The notes under the pieces are model-generated. The model worked only from the letters and a program-made list of their open reading frames with translations, did not search any database and had not been told where the DNA came from. The translations under genes and the position numbers were made by a program. Of a stretch of 64,000 nt of DNA, positions 29,212 through 37,253 are shown piece by piece. This DNA comes from an uncultured Eubacteriales bacterium. Lineage in GTDB: Bacteria; Bacillota; Clostridia; Oscillospirales; Oscillospiraceae. Positions within the stretch are counted from its first letter, which is position 1. Each line of letters begins with the position of its first letter. The stretch lies in NCBI GenBank assembly GCA_900545925.1, contig URAZ01000001.1:55458-119457 (forward strand). The letters run 5' to 3'.

Positions 29212-30581
29212 AAAATCTTGACCGCCGCAATAAATATTTCTTCGGCCTCGGCACGATCGGCCGCGATATGTTCTATGCCTTCGAGGCAAACGCACTTTTA
29301 TATTTCCTGTCCAACATTCTTTCCTTACCCATTCATGTGTTCGCAGCGGTAAGTCTTGTGCTCTCCGTCCTGCGCATCGCCGACGCGCTGAACGACCCCA
29401 TCACGGGCCTTGTGATTGACAACATTCACACAAAATGGGGCAAGTTCAAGCCTGCGATTCTGGTTGGCGGCGTTGTGTCCGTAATCTTTTATCTAATTCT
29501 GTTCGGCAATGTCGGCACCGGCACGGCCTATGTCATTTTCTTTGCGGTCGCGTATGTCCTCTGGGATATCAGCTACGGCATCAACGACATTGCCTATTGG
29601 ACGCTCCTGCCCGCCCTGACGCAAGATCAGAAGCAGCGCGAGAATTACGGTGCGTTCGCACGCATCTGCGCGAACATCGGCATGTACATCATCATGGTCG
29701 GCTGGCAGCCCATCACCGCCGCCCTCGGCAACACGCCCAAGGCGTGGATGACAGTTGCCGTCGCGGTGAGCATCGTTTATCTGGCTGGGCTCTGCTTCCC
29801 GCTGTTCGGCGTGAAGGAAAACCGTGAGATCAAGGAAGATGAAGAGAAATTCTCCATCCGCGATATGTGGAACGCCATCACGAAAAATGACCAACTGATG
29901 TGGACGACGCTGGCTATGGCGCTGTTCATGGTTGGTTACTGCACAACGACCGGCTTTGCGACATATTACATGCAGTATCTCTACGGCGATATCAACATGT
30001 ACGCCATTCTGGCCGCCGTCTGCGGCGTGGCGCAGCTGGCCGCGCTGATGATCTTCCCGTTGTTTTCCAAAAAACATGACCGCCGCCAGCTTTATACCGG
30101 CGCGACGGTCCTTGTGGTCGCAGGCTATCTGGCCTTCTTCTTTGCCGAACATTCCATCGTCCTGATCGCCATCTCCGCAATTTTGATGTTTGTCGGACAG
30201 GCGTTTATCCAACTGCTGATGCTCATGTTCCTCGCCGATACCATTGAATACGGCCAGTGGAAGCTGGGGCGGCGCTCAGAATCCATCACGTTCTCTATCC
30301 AGCCGCTCGTCAACAAAATCGGCGGTGCACTTTCGACCGGCCTGATCAGCATCAGCATCATGCTGGCTGGGATCAAAACAAAGGGCTCTGATACGGCAGC
30401 CGCAGCCATCGACGCATCCGGCAAGCTGACGATCAAGCTGGCTATGCTGGCCATTCCGCTGGTGCTGATCGTCGCGGGTTATGTGATTTATCTGCGTAAA
30501 TACAAGATCAGCAAGGAATTCTACGATAGCATGCTTGCTGACATTAAATCACGCGAAGCAGAAGCGTCAGCTGATCGATAA
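29208..30581 (+). CDS. GPH-family (MelB-like) sugar:cation symporter
   Basis: A 457-residue inner-membrane protein with twelve hydrophobic helices of the glycoside-pentoside-hexuronide:cation symporter group. The N-terminal KYFFGLGTIGRDMFYAF, LNDPITGLVIDNIHTKWGKFKP (the loop 2-3 signature with cation-site Asp) and QKQRENYGAFARICANIG are typical of MelB and related beta-galactoside carriers. Together with the GH1 and GH36 genes it forms a complete uptake-and-hydrolysis unit for galactosyl or glucosyl oligosaccharides. The start overlaps the GH36 stop, and a strong terminator follows. Confidence 0.93.
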   Translation: MKNLDRRNKYFFGLGTIGRDMFYAFEANALLYFLSNILSLPIHVFAAVSLVLSVLRIADALNDPITGLVIDNIHTKWGKFKPAILVGGVVSVIFYLILFGNVGTGTAYVIFFAVAYVLWDISYGINDIAYWTLLPALTQDQKQRENYGAFARICANIGMYIIMVGWQPITAALGNTPKAWMTVAVAVSIVYLAGLCFPLFGVKENREIKEDEEKFSIRDMWNAITKNDQLMWTTLAMALFMVGYCTTTGFATYYMQYLYGDINMYAILAAVCGVAQLAALMIFPLFSKKHDRRQLYTGATVLVVAGYLAFFFAEHSIVLIAISAILMFVGQAFIQLLMLMFLADTIEYGQWKLGRRSESITFSIQPLVNKIGGALSTGLISISIMLAGIKTKGSDTAAAAIDASGKLTIKLAMLAIPLVLIVAGYVIYLRKYKISKEFYDSMLADIKSREAEASADR

Positions 30582-30594
30582 AACGTATCGTTAC

Positions 30595-30640
30595 AAACAG
30601 CCTCCGCCCCGCAGAACACTGCGTGGGCGGAGGCTGTTTG
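30595..30640. terminator. Bidirectional terminator between symporter and DUF6320-like gene
   Basis: AAACAGCCTCCGCCC (30595-30609) pairs perfectly with GGGCGGAGGCTGTTT (30625-30639); GCAG/CTGC extends it inside the loop. It suits both the plus operon and the convergent minus unit. Confidence 0.9.
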
Positions 30641-30655
30641 TATATCACAGTTATA

Positions 30656-31354
30656 TCACAGGAAAAATTTTCGGTGCAGCGATTCGCGCAAAGGCTTGCA
30701 GATAGCGATGACGATGAGCATCAAGCCCAGCACAATGCCTGCGACCATCGGATAGAACGACCAGAAGAGCGTCTCGTGGATCTGGAAGGTCAGATTGATC
30801 AGGAACTCAATGAGCACGGCCAGTCCGCCGCCAAGGATCAGCATACCGCCGTAAATGTAAAGATACCCGCTGCGCAGATAGTGCGTCAGGGCAACTGCCG
30901 CGCTGATGAGAAGGCCAATCGCACCCGTGACCGGGAAAGCAAAGGACAAGAACCAGTGCCCGCCGGTAGCAAAGTTGATGTAAAGCAGATAAAGTCCCAC
31001 TGCGATGAAATCAACCGGCACGAAAATGACAGGATTGGGATGGCGGAACCACATGGGCAGCAGGATGACGATATACAAAAGACCGATCGCGCCCGCCGCA
31101 TAACCGGACCAGACGAGCGCTCCGTTGATACGCCAGTCGCAGAGCAGGCACAAAAGCGCAGGCAGAAGCGCCGCGATGGTCAGCACAAATAAAATACCAG
31201 AACGATTCACGTCCTCAGGCCGGATGCGCTTGTCCGGCGGAAAGGGCGGCTCGGAGAGATTGCGCGGGATATCGGGATGAAATACCGGTGTCCCGCAAAG
31301 AGGACATTTTTTCTCGCTGTCGGCGAGTTCAACGCCGCATTTGACACAATACAT
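30656..31354 (-). CDS. Zinc-ribbon multi-pass membrane protein (DUF6320-like)
   Basis: A 232-residue protein. The first 22 residues form a zinc ribbon (MYCVKCGVELADSEKKCPLCG, CxxC-CxxC), a Pro-rich cytosolic linker follows, and then seven hydrophobic helices (about 52-225). From memory it resembles the DUF6320 family; the function is unknown. It starts 18 bp after the stop of the hydrolase/acyltransferase fusion gene, so the pair is one transcription unit, and the membrane protein may anchor or regulate that enzyme. The cytosolic zinc ribbon would then face the enzyme. This partnership is inference from context. Confidence 0.75.
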   Translation of the reverse strand: MYCVKCGVELADSEKKCPLCGTPVFHPDIPRNLSEPPFPPDKRIRPEDVNRSGILFVLTIAALLPALLCLLCDWRINGALVWSGYAAGAIGLLYIVILLPMWFRHPNPVIFVPVDFIAVGLYLLYINFATGGHWFLSFAFPVTGAIGLLISAAVALTHYLRSGYLYIYGGMLILGGGLAVLIEFLINLTFQIHETLFWSFYPMVAGIVLGLMLIVIAICKPLRESLHRKFFL

Positions 31355-31371
31355 GTTTCACAGCCTCCTAT

Positions 31372-33537
31372 TCATGCCCAACGCTGGTTGCTCTCGACCT
31401 TGACGGGCAGCCCCAGCGCGTGCAGCACACGGTAAAAATGAGATTCCAACTCCGGTTCGCGGATGTTGCGGATCATGTTGATATACATGGTGCCGTTCCA
31501 GCTGACAACGCCGCAGTTGTGCGGAGCCTTGGCCTGTACGCCGATGATGAAATCCATCCGCGCGACGTACGGGGCCATTTCCTCCGGCAGCTTGACAAGG
31601 CCGAGGTTGGACAGGCACAGGCAGGACTTGCACTCACCAACCAGATCGAACACAGCCTTCATGGCGATATTCTTGACAAACAGCGGCATGGCGCGCAGTA
31701 CGGCGGAGCGTTCGCTCGCCACGTTCGTTGCGATCTTCGCCGCCATCATCCTGGGGTCGTTTTCCAGTCCCATCCTGTAATGGACGATCCGGCAAATTTC
31801 CGCAAGGGAATAGTCGCCCAATCGCGGGTCGATCTCCGGCGTGACATAGGATGCGAAATTCCGCATCGTCCGGCTCGGGAACAGTCCGCGCAGATTGACC
31901 GGCAACAGAACTTTAACGGGCTTGCGCCGCATGCGGCGCGGAACCTTTTCCGCTTGCAGGTCGCTGATGGCCTTCATCATAACGGCAGCGATAAACTCCG
32001 TTACGCTGACGCCAAATTCCTTTGCTTTTTCCTTCACAGCGGGCACAGGCAGCATGAGCGTGGTAAGGTTCAGGAAGCCGTCCGGCTCCGGTGTTCCGCT
32101 CAGATGATAGGCCGTCTGCTCGGCGCGGCTGGCCGTGATATCGCCCGCGTAGCGCAGGAAGCTGTCCTCCAGTTCCTCCGGGTCAGGGTCCTCCAGACGG
32201 CCCAAAACGCCGTTTCCAGCGGGGATATTGATTTTATATTTCTGGCACAGATATTCTGCAACCAGCGTCTTGAGGAAGATCAGACCGCCCGTGCCGTCCG
32301 TGACTGCGTGGAAAAACTCCACAGCAACGCGTCTGCCGTAAACCAGCACACGGAAAGCGCATTTGCGTACATCATCAAACGGGACGTGGACAAGCGGATA
32401 ACTTTTATCCTCTTCGATGGCAGGGGCTTTCGTGATCTCCTCGAGATAGTACCAGAACACACCTCGGCGCAGCCGGACAGCGATGGACGGAAAACGCCGC
32501 ACTGTCACATCCAGTGCCGCGCGCAGCACGCCCAAATCGACGTCTTCCGTCAGCGTGGCAGACAGGCGGAAATAATTCGTCCAGTTCCGGCGCTTTGCCG
32601 CCGGGTATATTTTCGCGGCGTTGTCCAGCCGCATCCAGCGCAGCTTGCGAACCGGAGAGAGCACGCGCGTCATAAACCGCCCGATTGTATCAAAATCGGA
32701 CATGTTTTCATTCAGATAATACAGCACATACGCATGCCAGCGCTCCGGTGCAATGACGATCTGGCTCTTGCAGCCGGAATCGAGCAGCTTTTTATGGAGC
32801 ATGCGCGTATCGTCGAGCATGACCTCGTCCCCGCCAACGAACAAAAGCGACGGCGGCAGGCCCGTCAGATCGCCGAACAGCGGTGAGCAGAGGGGGTTTT
32901 TCGGGTCGTCGGTGTAGCAGGCAGCGTAGAATTGCAGCAGTTCCGGCGTCATGGAGGGATCGATGTCGCGGTTGTCAATATAGGACTGACCGGAGCCTGT
33001 GAGGTCTGTCCACGGCGAAATGCCGATCAGACCGCACGGAAGCGGCAGGCGCAGCTGCTTCAGCCGCAGGCAAAGCGCGTAAATAAGTCCTCCGCCAGCG
33101 GACTCGCCGCAGAGCAGAATCTGGCTTGCGGGATATCCCTTGGAGAGCAGATACTGATAACTTACGACCGCATCGTCCAGCGCCGCCGGAAAGCGATCCT
33201 CCGGGGCCAGACGGTAGGCTGCGCAGAATACACGCACACCGCACTCGTCCGAGAGTGTGGCAGCAAAACCCTTTGCATAGTCCAGATTGCCGCAGGTATA
33301 GCCGCCGCCGTGCAGATAGAGCACAACGCCCTGACGCCGCTCGTCTTTCGGCATGATCCACGCGCCCTGAAATGGGCCGAAGTCATGGTCGCGGACGATC
33401 ACATCGCGCCGGTGGATGGCCTCCATCAACTCGCCAAGCTTGTCCTGCCCCTTCCGGGTAATCTCCAAAGAACAGTTGGCGACAAATGGTTTAAAGAAAT
33501 TGAGTTGTGCTCGCACCAGCTTCGCAGGCAGACCCAT
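31372..33537 (-). CDS. Fusion of HSL-type alpha/beta hydrolase and condensation/acyltransferase-like domain
   Basis: A 721-residue cytosolic protein with two enzymes. Residues about 1-300 are an alpha/beta hydrolase of the hormone-sensitive-lipase group: oxyanion motif HGGG (76-79), nucleophile elbow GESAGG (Ser146), an Asp in GGDEVMLDD and His268 in ERWHAYV. Residues about 315-715 resemble condensation or alcohol O-acetyltransferase domains: YFRLSATLTEDVDLGVLRAAL and the catalytic HAVTDGTGG (His410, Asp414; the HxxxDG motif). Such a pair could make and hydrolyse an ester, or transfer an acyl group to a lipid or sugar; the substrate is unknown. No signal peptide. ATG 33537 has AAGGAA 8 bp upstream; an in-frame TTG six codons earlier is less likely. 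Confidence 0.85.
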   Translation of the reverse strand: MGLPAKLVRAQLNFFKPFVANCSLEITRKGQDKLGELMEAIHRRDVIVRDHDFGPFQGAWIMPKDERRQGVVLYLHGGGYTCGNLDYAKGFAATLSDECGVRVFCAAYRLAPEDRFPAALDDAVVSYQYLLSKGYPASQILLCGESAGGGLIYALCLRLKQLRLPLPCGLIGISPWTDLTGSGQSYIDNRDIDPSMTPELLQFYAACYTDDPKNPLCSPLFGDLTGLPPSLLFVGGDEVMLDDTRMLHKKLLDSGCKSQIVIAPERWHAYVLYYLNENMSDFDTIGRFMTRVLSPVRKLRWMRLDNAAKIYPAAKRRNWTNYFRLSATLTEDVDLGVLRAALDVTVRRFPSIAVRLRRGVFWYYLEEITKAPAIEEDKSYPLVHVPFDDVRKCAFRVLVYGRRVAVEFFHAVTDGTGGLIFLKTLVAEYLCQKYKINIPAGNGVLGRLEDPDPEELEDSFLRYAGDITASRAEQTAYHLSGTPEPDGFLNLTTLMLPVPAVKEKAKEFGVSVTEFIAAVMMKAISDLQAEKVPRRMRRKPVKVLLPVNLRGLFPSRTMRNFASYVTPEIDPRLGDYSLAEICRIVHYRMGLENDPRMMAAKIATNVASERSAVLRAMPLFVKNIAMKAVFDLVGECKSCLCLSNLGLVKLPEEMAPYVARMDFIIGVQAKAPHNCGVVSWNGTMYINMIRNIREPELESHFYRVLHALGLPVKVESNQRWA

Positions 33538-33578
33538 AGATACCGTTCCTTTCAAAAAACGTTTCAGTCAATTTGTAT

Positions 33579-33607
33579 AGTATAGCATTGACCGGAATTT
33601 TTGTAAA
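33579..33607 (-). promoter_or_regulatory. Promoter of the hydrolase/acyltransferase unit
   Basis: On minus TTTACA (33607-33602) and TATACT (33584-33579) are 17 bp apart. Just upstream, TACACGAAAA (33608-33617) and TTTTCGTGTA (33652-33661) form a 10-bp inverted repeat that may be an operator. Confidence 0.7.
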
Positions 33608-33757
33608 TACACGAAAACACACCTACGCGGAGAGGTCTTCTTTCGTGCCGATTTTCGTGTACATTCATCTGTGCTTACACTAATTTATCTTCATAAAATG
33701 TTTTGTTTTATTCCTTATAAAAAACATATAACGTTCTGCCGAAGCATTGCCGCGCAA

Positions 33758-33793
33758 AGAAAAACCCGTAATCTCCATGATTACGGGTTTTTC
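33758..33793 (-). terminator. tRNA-Ser terminator
   Basis: AAAAACCCGTAATC pairs with GATTACGGGTTTTT around a 5-nt loop (within 33758-33793), with TTTTTCT at its end read on minus. Confidence 0.9.
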
Positions 33794-33800
33794 TCATTTA

Positions 33801-33892
33801 TGGCGGAGTGGGAGGGATTCGAACCCTCGGACGGCTTTTGACCGTCACACGATTTCCAGTCGTGCTCGTTATGACCGCTTCGATACCACTCC
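33801..33892 (-). tRNA. tRNA-Ser(GGA)
   Basis: A 92-nt gene with encoded CCA. Acceptor arms GGAGTGG and CCACTCC pair perfectly with discriminator G. The anticodon stem CACGA/TCGTG carries loop CTGGAAA, anticodon GGA, which reads UCC and UCU. A long variable arm (GACGG...CCGTC) confirms the class II serine type. It has a consensus promoter and a terminator. Confidence 0.97.
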
Positions 33893-33933
33893 ATGATATC
33901 GACTGGCCGTGTCAACCCCCGGACAGCCCTAAT

Positions 33934-33962
33934 ATCATACACAAAAGTCCCGCATTTGTCAA
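33934..33962 (-). promoter_or_regulatory. tRNA-Ser promoter
   Basis: On minus TTGACA (33962-33957) and TATGAT (33939-33934) with a 17-bp spacer. The -35 lies 4 bp from the end of the upstream rluB-like gene. Confidence 0.85.
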
Positions 33963-33965
33963 GGG

Positions 33966-34688
33966 TTACTTTTGAATTTCTTCAAATATTGCATGCAGTT
34001 CCGCATCTGTCAGTGGTCGGTACTGACCCGGCTTCAGATTGCCGAGCGAAAGCGGCCCTTCCTGCACGCGGCGCAGGCGCGTGCAGGCCAGTTCCGCGCG
34101 TTCGCAGAGTCTGCGGATCTGCCGGTTGCGGCCTTCGTGGATCGTGATGCGAAAAAGCGCGGTCGTATCGGCTTCGTGCAGAAGCTGCACAGCTGCGGGA
34201 GATGTTTTCCGGCCGTCGATTTCGATGGGCTGTGAAAGGGACTGCTCCTTCCCCGCTATGTATCCGCTGACCCAGACAAGATAGGTCTTGTCGATGCTCT
34301 TTTTCGGGTGCATGAGGGCATTTGCCAGTGCGCCGTCGTTCGTCATAAGCAGAAGACCCTCGGAGTTATAATCCAGCCGGCCGACAGGATACACGCGTTC
34401 CGGCACGTCCGCGACAAGTTCCGCAACGGAGCGTCTGCCCTTTTCATCGTGCATAGTGGTTACGAAGCCGCGCGGCTTGCAGAGCATAAGATAGACCAGC
34501 TGCGGCTCCTGACGTGTCTTGACGCGCGCGCCGTCCAACTCGATCACGTCCTCCTCCGCGTCGGCCTGCTCGCCGAGGCGCGCGGTATTGCCGTTGACGC
34601 GGACGCGACCCGCCGCGATCAGTTCCTCCGCTTTGCGGCGCGAGACATCTGCACAGCGCGCCAGAATTTTTTGCAGTCGTTCTTCCAT
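33966..34688 (-). CDS. RluB/RsuA-family 23S/16S rRNA pseudouridine synthase
   Basis: A 240-residue RNA-modifying enzyme. It has an N-terminal S4 RNA-binding domain (ERLQKILARCADVSRRKAEELIAAGRVRVNG, about 1-55) and the catalytic domain motif VGRLDYNSEGLLLMTNDG, with the catalytic Asp in GRLDYNSEG, then MHPKKSIDKTY and HEGRNRQIRRL. This layout is that of RluB, which modifies helix 89 of 23S rRNA, and in Clostridia it usually follows scpA-scpB as it does here. ATG 34688 has AGGAGG 5 bp upstream. Its first 70 bp lie inside the 3' end of the carboxypeptidase gene. Confidence 0.93.
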   Translation of the reverse strand: MEERLQKILARCADVSRRKAEELIAAGRVRVNGNTARLGEQADAEEDVIELDGARVKTRQEPQLVYLMLCKPRGFVTTMHDEKGRRSVAELVADVPERVYPVGRLDYNSEGLLLMTNDGALANALMHPKKSIDKTYLVWVSGYIAGKEQSLSQPIEIDGRKTSPAAVQLLHEADTTALFRITIHEGRNRQIRRLCERAELACTRLRRVQEGPLSLGNLKPGQYRPLTDAELHAIFEEIQK

Positions 34689-35545
34689 ACAATCCTCCTG
34701 TTCTGCGGATAGGCGGGCGTGTCGCTCCCGAGAACGGCAAAGCCGTAGTCCAGAAGCGCAGCATGATCGCGCCAGTCGTCCGGGTCCGAAATCGTGACGG
34801 CGATAAGCATTCTGCCATCACGTTCAGCAGCGCTTACGAGAATGCGGCCCGCGTGGCGGGTATAGCCGGTCTTAACGCCGATGCAGCCGTCATAGCGCCA
34901 AAGCAGCTTGTTATGATTCGTGAGAGTCCTGCCCGCACAGGTTATGGATTTGGTCGAGACGGCCAAGCGGAACTGTGCGTTTTGCAGTGCAGCCTGTGCA
35001 AGATGAGCAAGATCAAGTGCGGTGGAGTAATTTTCACCGCTGTCCAATCCATGCGGGTTGGCAAAATGCGTCTGTGTCAGACCAAGCGCGCGGGCGCGCA
35101 GATTCATCTGCCGGACAAACGCCGCCTCGCCTCCGGATACAGAGATCGCCAGCGTCAAAGCCGCATCATTGCCGGAATGGAGCATCATGCCGTAAAGCAG
35201 GTCCCCGCGTGTCAGCGTCTCGCCCTTTTTCAGATACATACTGGAGCCTTCCAGTCCGACGGCTGCGTCCGGCACGGTCACGTTTTTTTCCAATTCGCCC
35301 GCTTCGCAGACGAGAAGGCCAGTCATGATCTTCGTTGTGCTGGCAATCAGCGCACGCTGATTGCCGTTCTTCGCGTAAAGGCACTCTCCTGTCATTCCGT
35401 CGAGCAGCGCGGCGCTTTTGGCCGACACCTGCGGAGGCGGTGCGATCTGCGCGGCGCTCGGCATGCACACCGCACCGAGGAAAAAGGCGGCGGCGCAGAG
35501 TGCCGCCGCCGCTTTCCAGACTGTTTTTTGAACGCTGCGTTTCAT
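34619..35545 (-). CDS. D-alanyl-D-alanine carboxypeptidase (DacF/PBP5 type)
   Basis: A 308-residue exported serine peptidase that trims the terminal D-Ala from peptidoglycan stem peptides. A signal peptide covers about residues 1-32 (AAAALCAAAFFLGAVCMPSAAQ). The three penicillin-binding motifs are intact: S69-TTK72, S124-GN, and K225-TG. The C-terminal beta-sandwich of PBP5 is missing; after LLDYGF the tail is basic and unlike the family. That tail overlaps the rluB-like gene by 70 bp and covers its ribosome binding site, which may mean translational coupling or a frameshift near the end. In many Clostridia dacF lies next to sporulation genes, as with gerW here. Confidence 0.9.
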   Translation of the reverse strand: MKRSVQKTVWKAAAALCAAAFFLGAVCMPSAAQIAPPPQVSAKSAALLDGMTGECLYAKNGNQRALIASTTKIMTGLLVCEAGELEKNVTVPDAAVGLEGSSMYLKKGETLTRGDLLYGMMLHSGNDAALTLAISVSGGEAAFVRQMNLRARALGLTQTHFANPHGLDSGENYSTALDLAHLAQAALQNAQFRLAVSTKSITCAGRTLTNHNKLLWRYDGCIGVKTGYTRHAGRILVSAAERDGRMLIAVTISDPDDWRDHAALLDYGFAVLGSDTPAYPQNRRIVWKNDCKKFWRAVQMSRAAKRRN

Positions 35546-35587
35546 TCTGCATCACCCTGCTGGAAGTTTGTGCAGAACGCGCGGACA

Positions 35588-36004
35588 TTATGCGTCTTCC
35601 GCTGCCTTTTCAGCCTCTTTCGCAGCCTTCTTTTCCGCAAAATACGCCTCACCCTTCTCCAAAAGATCAGGCAGCAGTTCAATCAGTCGGTCAACCGATG
35701 TGGAGGCTGGTTCGGCGACCGGGAGCATACGCACATTTTCGCCGCGGATGACAAGGAATGCAACCGGCGTAATCTTAATTCCCGCGCCTGCGCCGCCGCC
35801 GAAAGAATTGTCGCGGTTCACGGGCATGTTTTTTGTTGCGAAGTCGCTGCCGCCGCCGCCATAGCCGATGGAAACCTTGGTCACGGGGATGATCGTCACG
35901 CCGCCGGGCGTGGTGATGGGGCTGCCGACGACCGTGTTGACATCGATCATATCTTTAATCTTGCTCATGGTATTGGTCATCATATCAGACAGAGGATGTT
36001 CCAT
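35588..36004 (-). CDS. gerW: GerW/YtfJ family sporulation protein
   Basis: A 138-residue cytosolic or spore protein. The conserved core VNTVVGSPITTPGGVTIIPVTKVSIGYGGGGSDF followed by the glycine-rich FGGGAGAGIKITPVAFLVI is the hallmark of the YtfJ/GerW family, which in Bacillus subtilis is needed for L-alanine-triggered spore germination. The C-terminus is a charged helix of Glu, Lys and Ala. It starts 3 bp after the DUF2953 gene, the same order as ytfI-ytfJ in Bacillus, so the two are one unit. Confidence 0.92.
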   Translation of the reverse strand: MEHPLSDMMTNTMSKIKDMIDVNTVVGSPITTPGGVTIIPVTKVSIGYGGGGSDFATKNMPVNRDNSFGGGAGAGIKITPVAFLVIRGENVRMLPVAEPASTSVDRLIELLPDLLEKGEAYFAEKKAAKEAEKAAEDA

Positions 36005-36007
36005 ACT

Positions 36008-36628
36008 TTACACCGCCTTTTTTCGTTCGTTCAGAATTTTCAGGAACCGGATGCCGGCGCGCAGCGCCAATGCCAGCGACCGCCCGATGGTGATCGTGGT
36101 CACAAGATGCGCGTCTACCTGTGTGTTGCTTATAGTATAATCGAGCGCGGGCCGAATGTCACGCTTTTTTATGACGAAAAGACGTTCCAAGGACGGCGTG
36201 ATGGCACCGATGGCAGCCCATGCCCGGCCATAACCCATGGCAGCCTTTGCCGGATCGTCGCTGCCGCCGATGTGAACATACAGCGTCAACTCGTTCACAC
36301 GAAGCTTGCGCCGCAGATTGCCGAGCGTATCAAATGCAAGATCGAGCAGCTGTATCAGCCCGTCCACACCGCCGGAAAGCAGCGGATTTGGCTTTTTCTC
36401 CTGCGGTTCAGCCTTTGCCGGTGCCTTTTCTGCCTTCTTTTGCTGCTTAGGCTGCTTCTTTTTCTTTTTGGGCTTCTGCGGCAGAAGCTGGAGCAGAAAC
36501 GGCCCGATCTTTGCCGAAAGAAATACGCCTTCCGCGCTATATCGCGCGTCAACGCCAATGGGGATACAGCCGATCAGCACGAGGACAACGAAGATCGCAA
36601 GGAGCGTCATCCACCATGTCCACGTCAT
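36008..36628 (-). CDS. DUF2953 membrane protein (YtfI-like)
   Basis: A 206-residue protein with one N-terminal membrane segment (about 4-24, WWMTLLAIFVVLVLIGCIPIG), a strongly basic Lys/Gln/Pro stretch (KPKKKKKQPKQQKKAEK, about 52-75) and a soluble domain of beta strands and helices with VHIGGSDDPAKAAMGYGRAWAA, typical of DUF2953. The function is unknown; its Bacillus counterpart YtfI lies next to ytfJ and is thought to act in sporulation. Its start overlaps the scpB stop by 4 bp and it is followed directly by gerW. Confidence 0.85.
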   Translation of the reverse strand: MTWTWWMTLLAIFVVLVLIGCIPIGVDARYSAEGVFLSAKIGPFLLQLLPQKPKKKKKQPKQQKKAEKAPAKAEPQEKKPNPLLSGGVDGLIQLLDLAFDTLGNLRRKLRVNELTLYVHIGGSDDPAKAAMGYGRAWAAIGAITPSLERLFVIKKRDIRPALDYTISNTQVDAHLVTTITIGRSLALALRAGIRFLKILNERKKAV

Positions 36629-37239
36629 AGCGGGATCTCCTGCTGTACGGGTGCAGACGCATCCGGCTGCGCGGGGTCTTCCTGCTTCTGCTCCAGCGGC
36701 TCAACCTGTGAGGGGTCAACGTGCAGATCGACCTTTTCGATCTCAGGCAGTTCGGACAGGGATTCAAGGCCGAATACGCGCAAAAAGTCCGGTGTCGTTT
36801 CGTAGACGATAGGACGGCCCGGCACGTTCAGGCGGCCGCATTCGCGGATGAGTTTTTTTGTCACAAGCGCGCTGACGCAGTAGGCGCTGTCAACGCCGCG
36901 GATCTGTTCGACGAGCGCTTTGGTCGCAGGCTGGTAATACGCGATGACCGTCAGCGTTTCCAGCTGCGATGGAGAAAGCTTCGGCGGCTTACGCGTTTCG
37001 AGCGTTTTGGTTACATATTCCGCCATTTCCGGCGACGAGCACATCTGATAGGCATCCTCCAGCCGCACGATGCGGATGCCGCTGCGGTTGAAGCTGAGGT
37101 CGTCCATCAGCGCCTTGCACGCTTCATGGATTTCCGTTTCATCGCATTCAAGTGTCTGGCTCAGGCGTTTGGCATCGACCGGCTCTCCAGCAGCAAACAG
37201 AACCGCCATCAGCGCCCGCTGTAAATCATTTTGCTCCAA
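36625..37239 (-). CDS. scpB: Segregation and condensation protein B
   Basis: A 204-residue partner of ScpA and SMC in the bacterial condensin that compacts and separates chromosomes. It shows the two winged-helix domains: ALMAVLFAAGEPVDAKRLSQ at the start, then LSPSQLETLTVIAYYQPATKALVEQIRGVDS and PIVYETTPDFLRVFGLESLSELP. The C-terminal 30 residues are Pro/Gln/Asp-rich and probably disordered. The start is TTG 37239, 6 bp after AGGAGG; no ATG fits. It lies 14 bp after scpA. Confidence 0.95.
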   Translation of the reverse strand: MEQNDLQRALMAVLFAAGEPVDAKRLSQTLECDETEIHEACKALMDDLSFNRSGIRIVRLEDAYQMCSSPEMAEYVTKTLETRKPPKLSPSQLETLTVIAYYQPATKALVEQIRGVDSAYCVSALVTKKLIRECGRLNVPGRPIVYETTPDFLRVFGLESLSELPEIEKVDLHVDPSQVEPLEQKQEDPAQPDASAPVQQEIPL

Positions 37240-37253
37240 GAGGAACCTCCTTA

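Noticed and set aside
34763..36805. A 680-codon plus-strand frame opposite dacF-like, gerW and DUF2953 genes
   Set aside because: It crosses three well-supported minus-strand genes and shows no domain or start signal.
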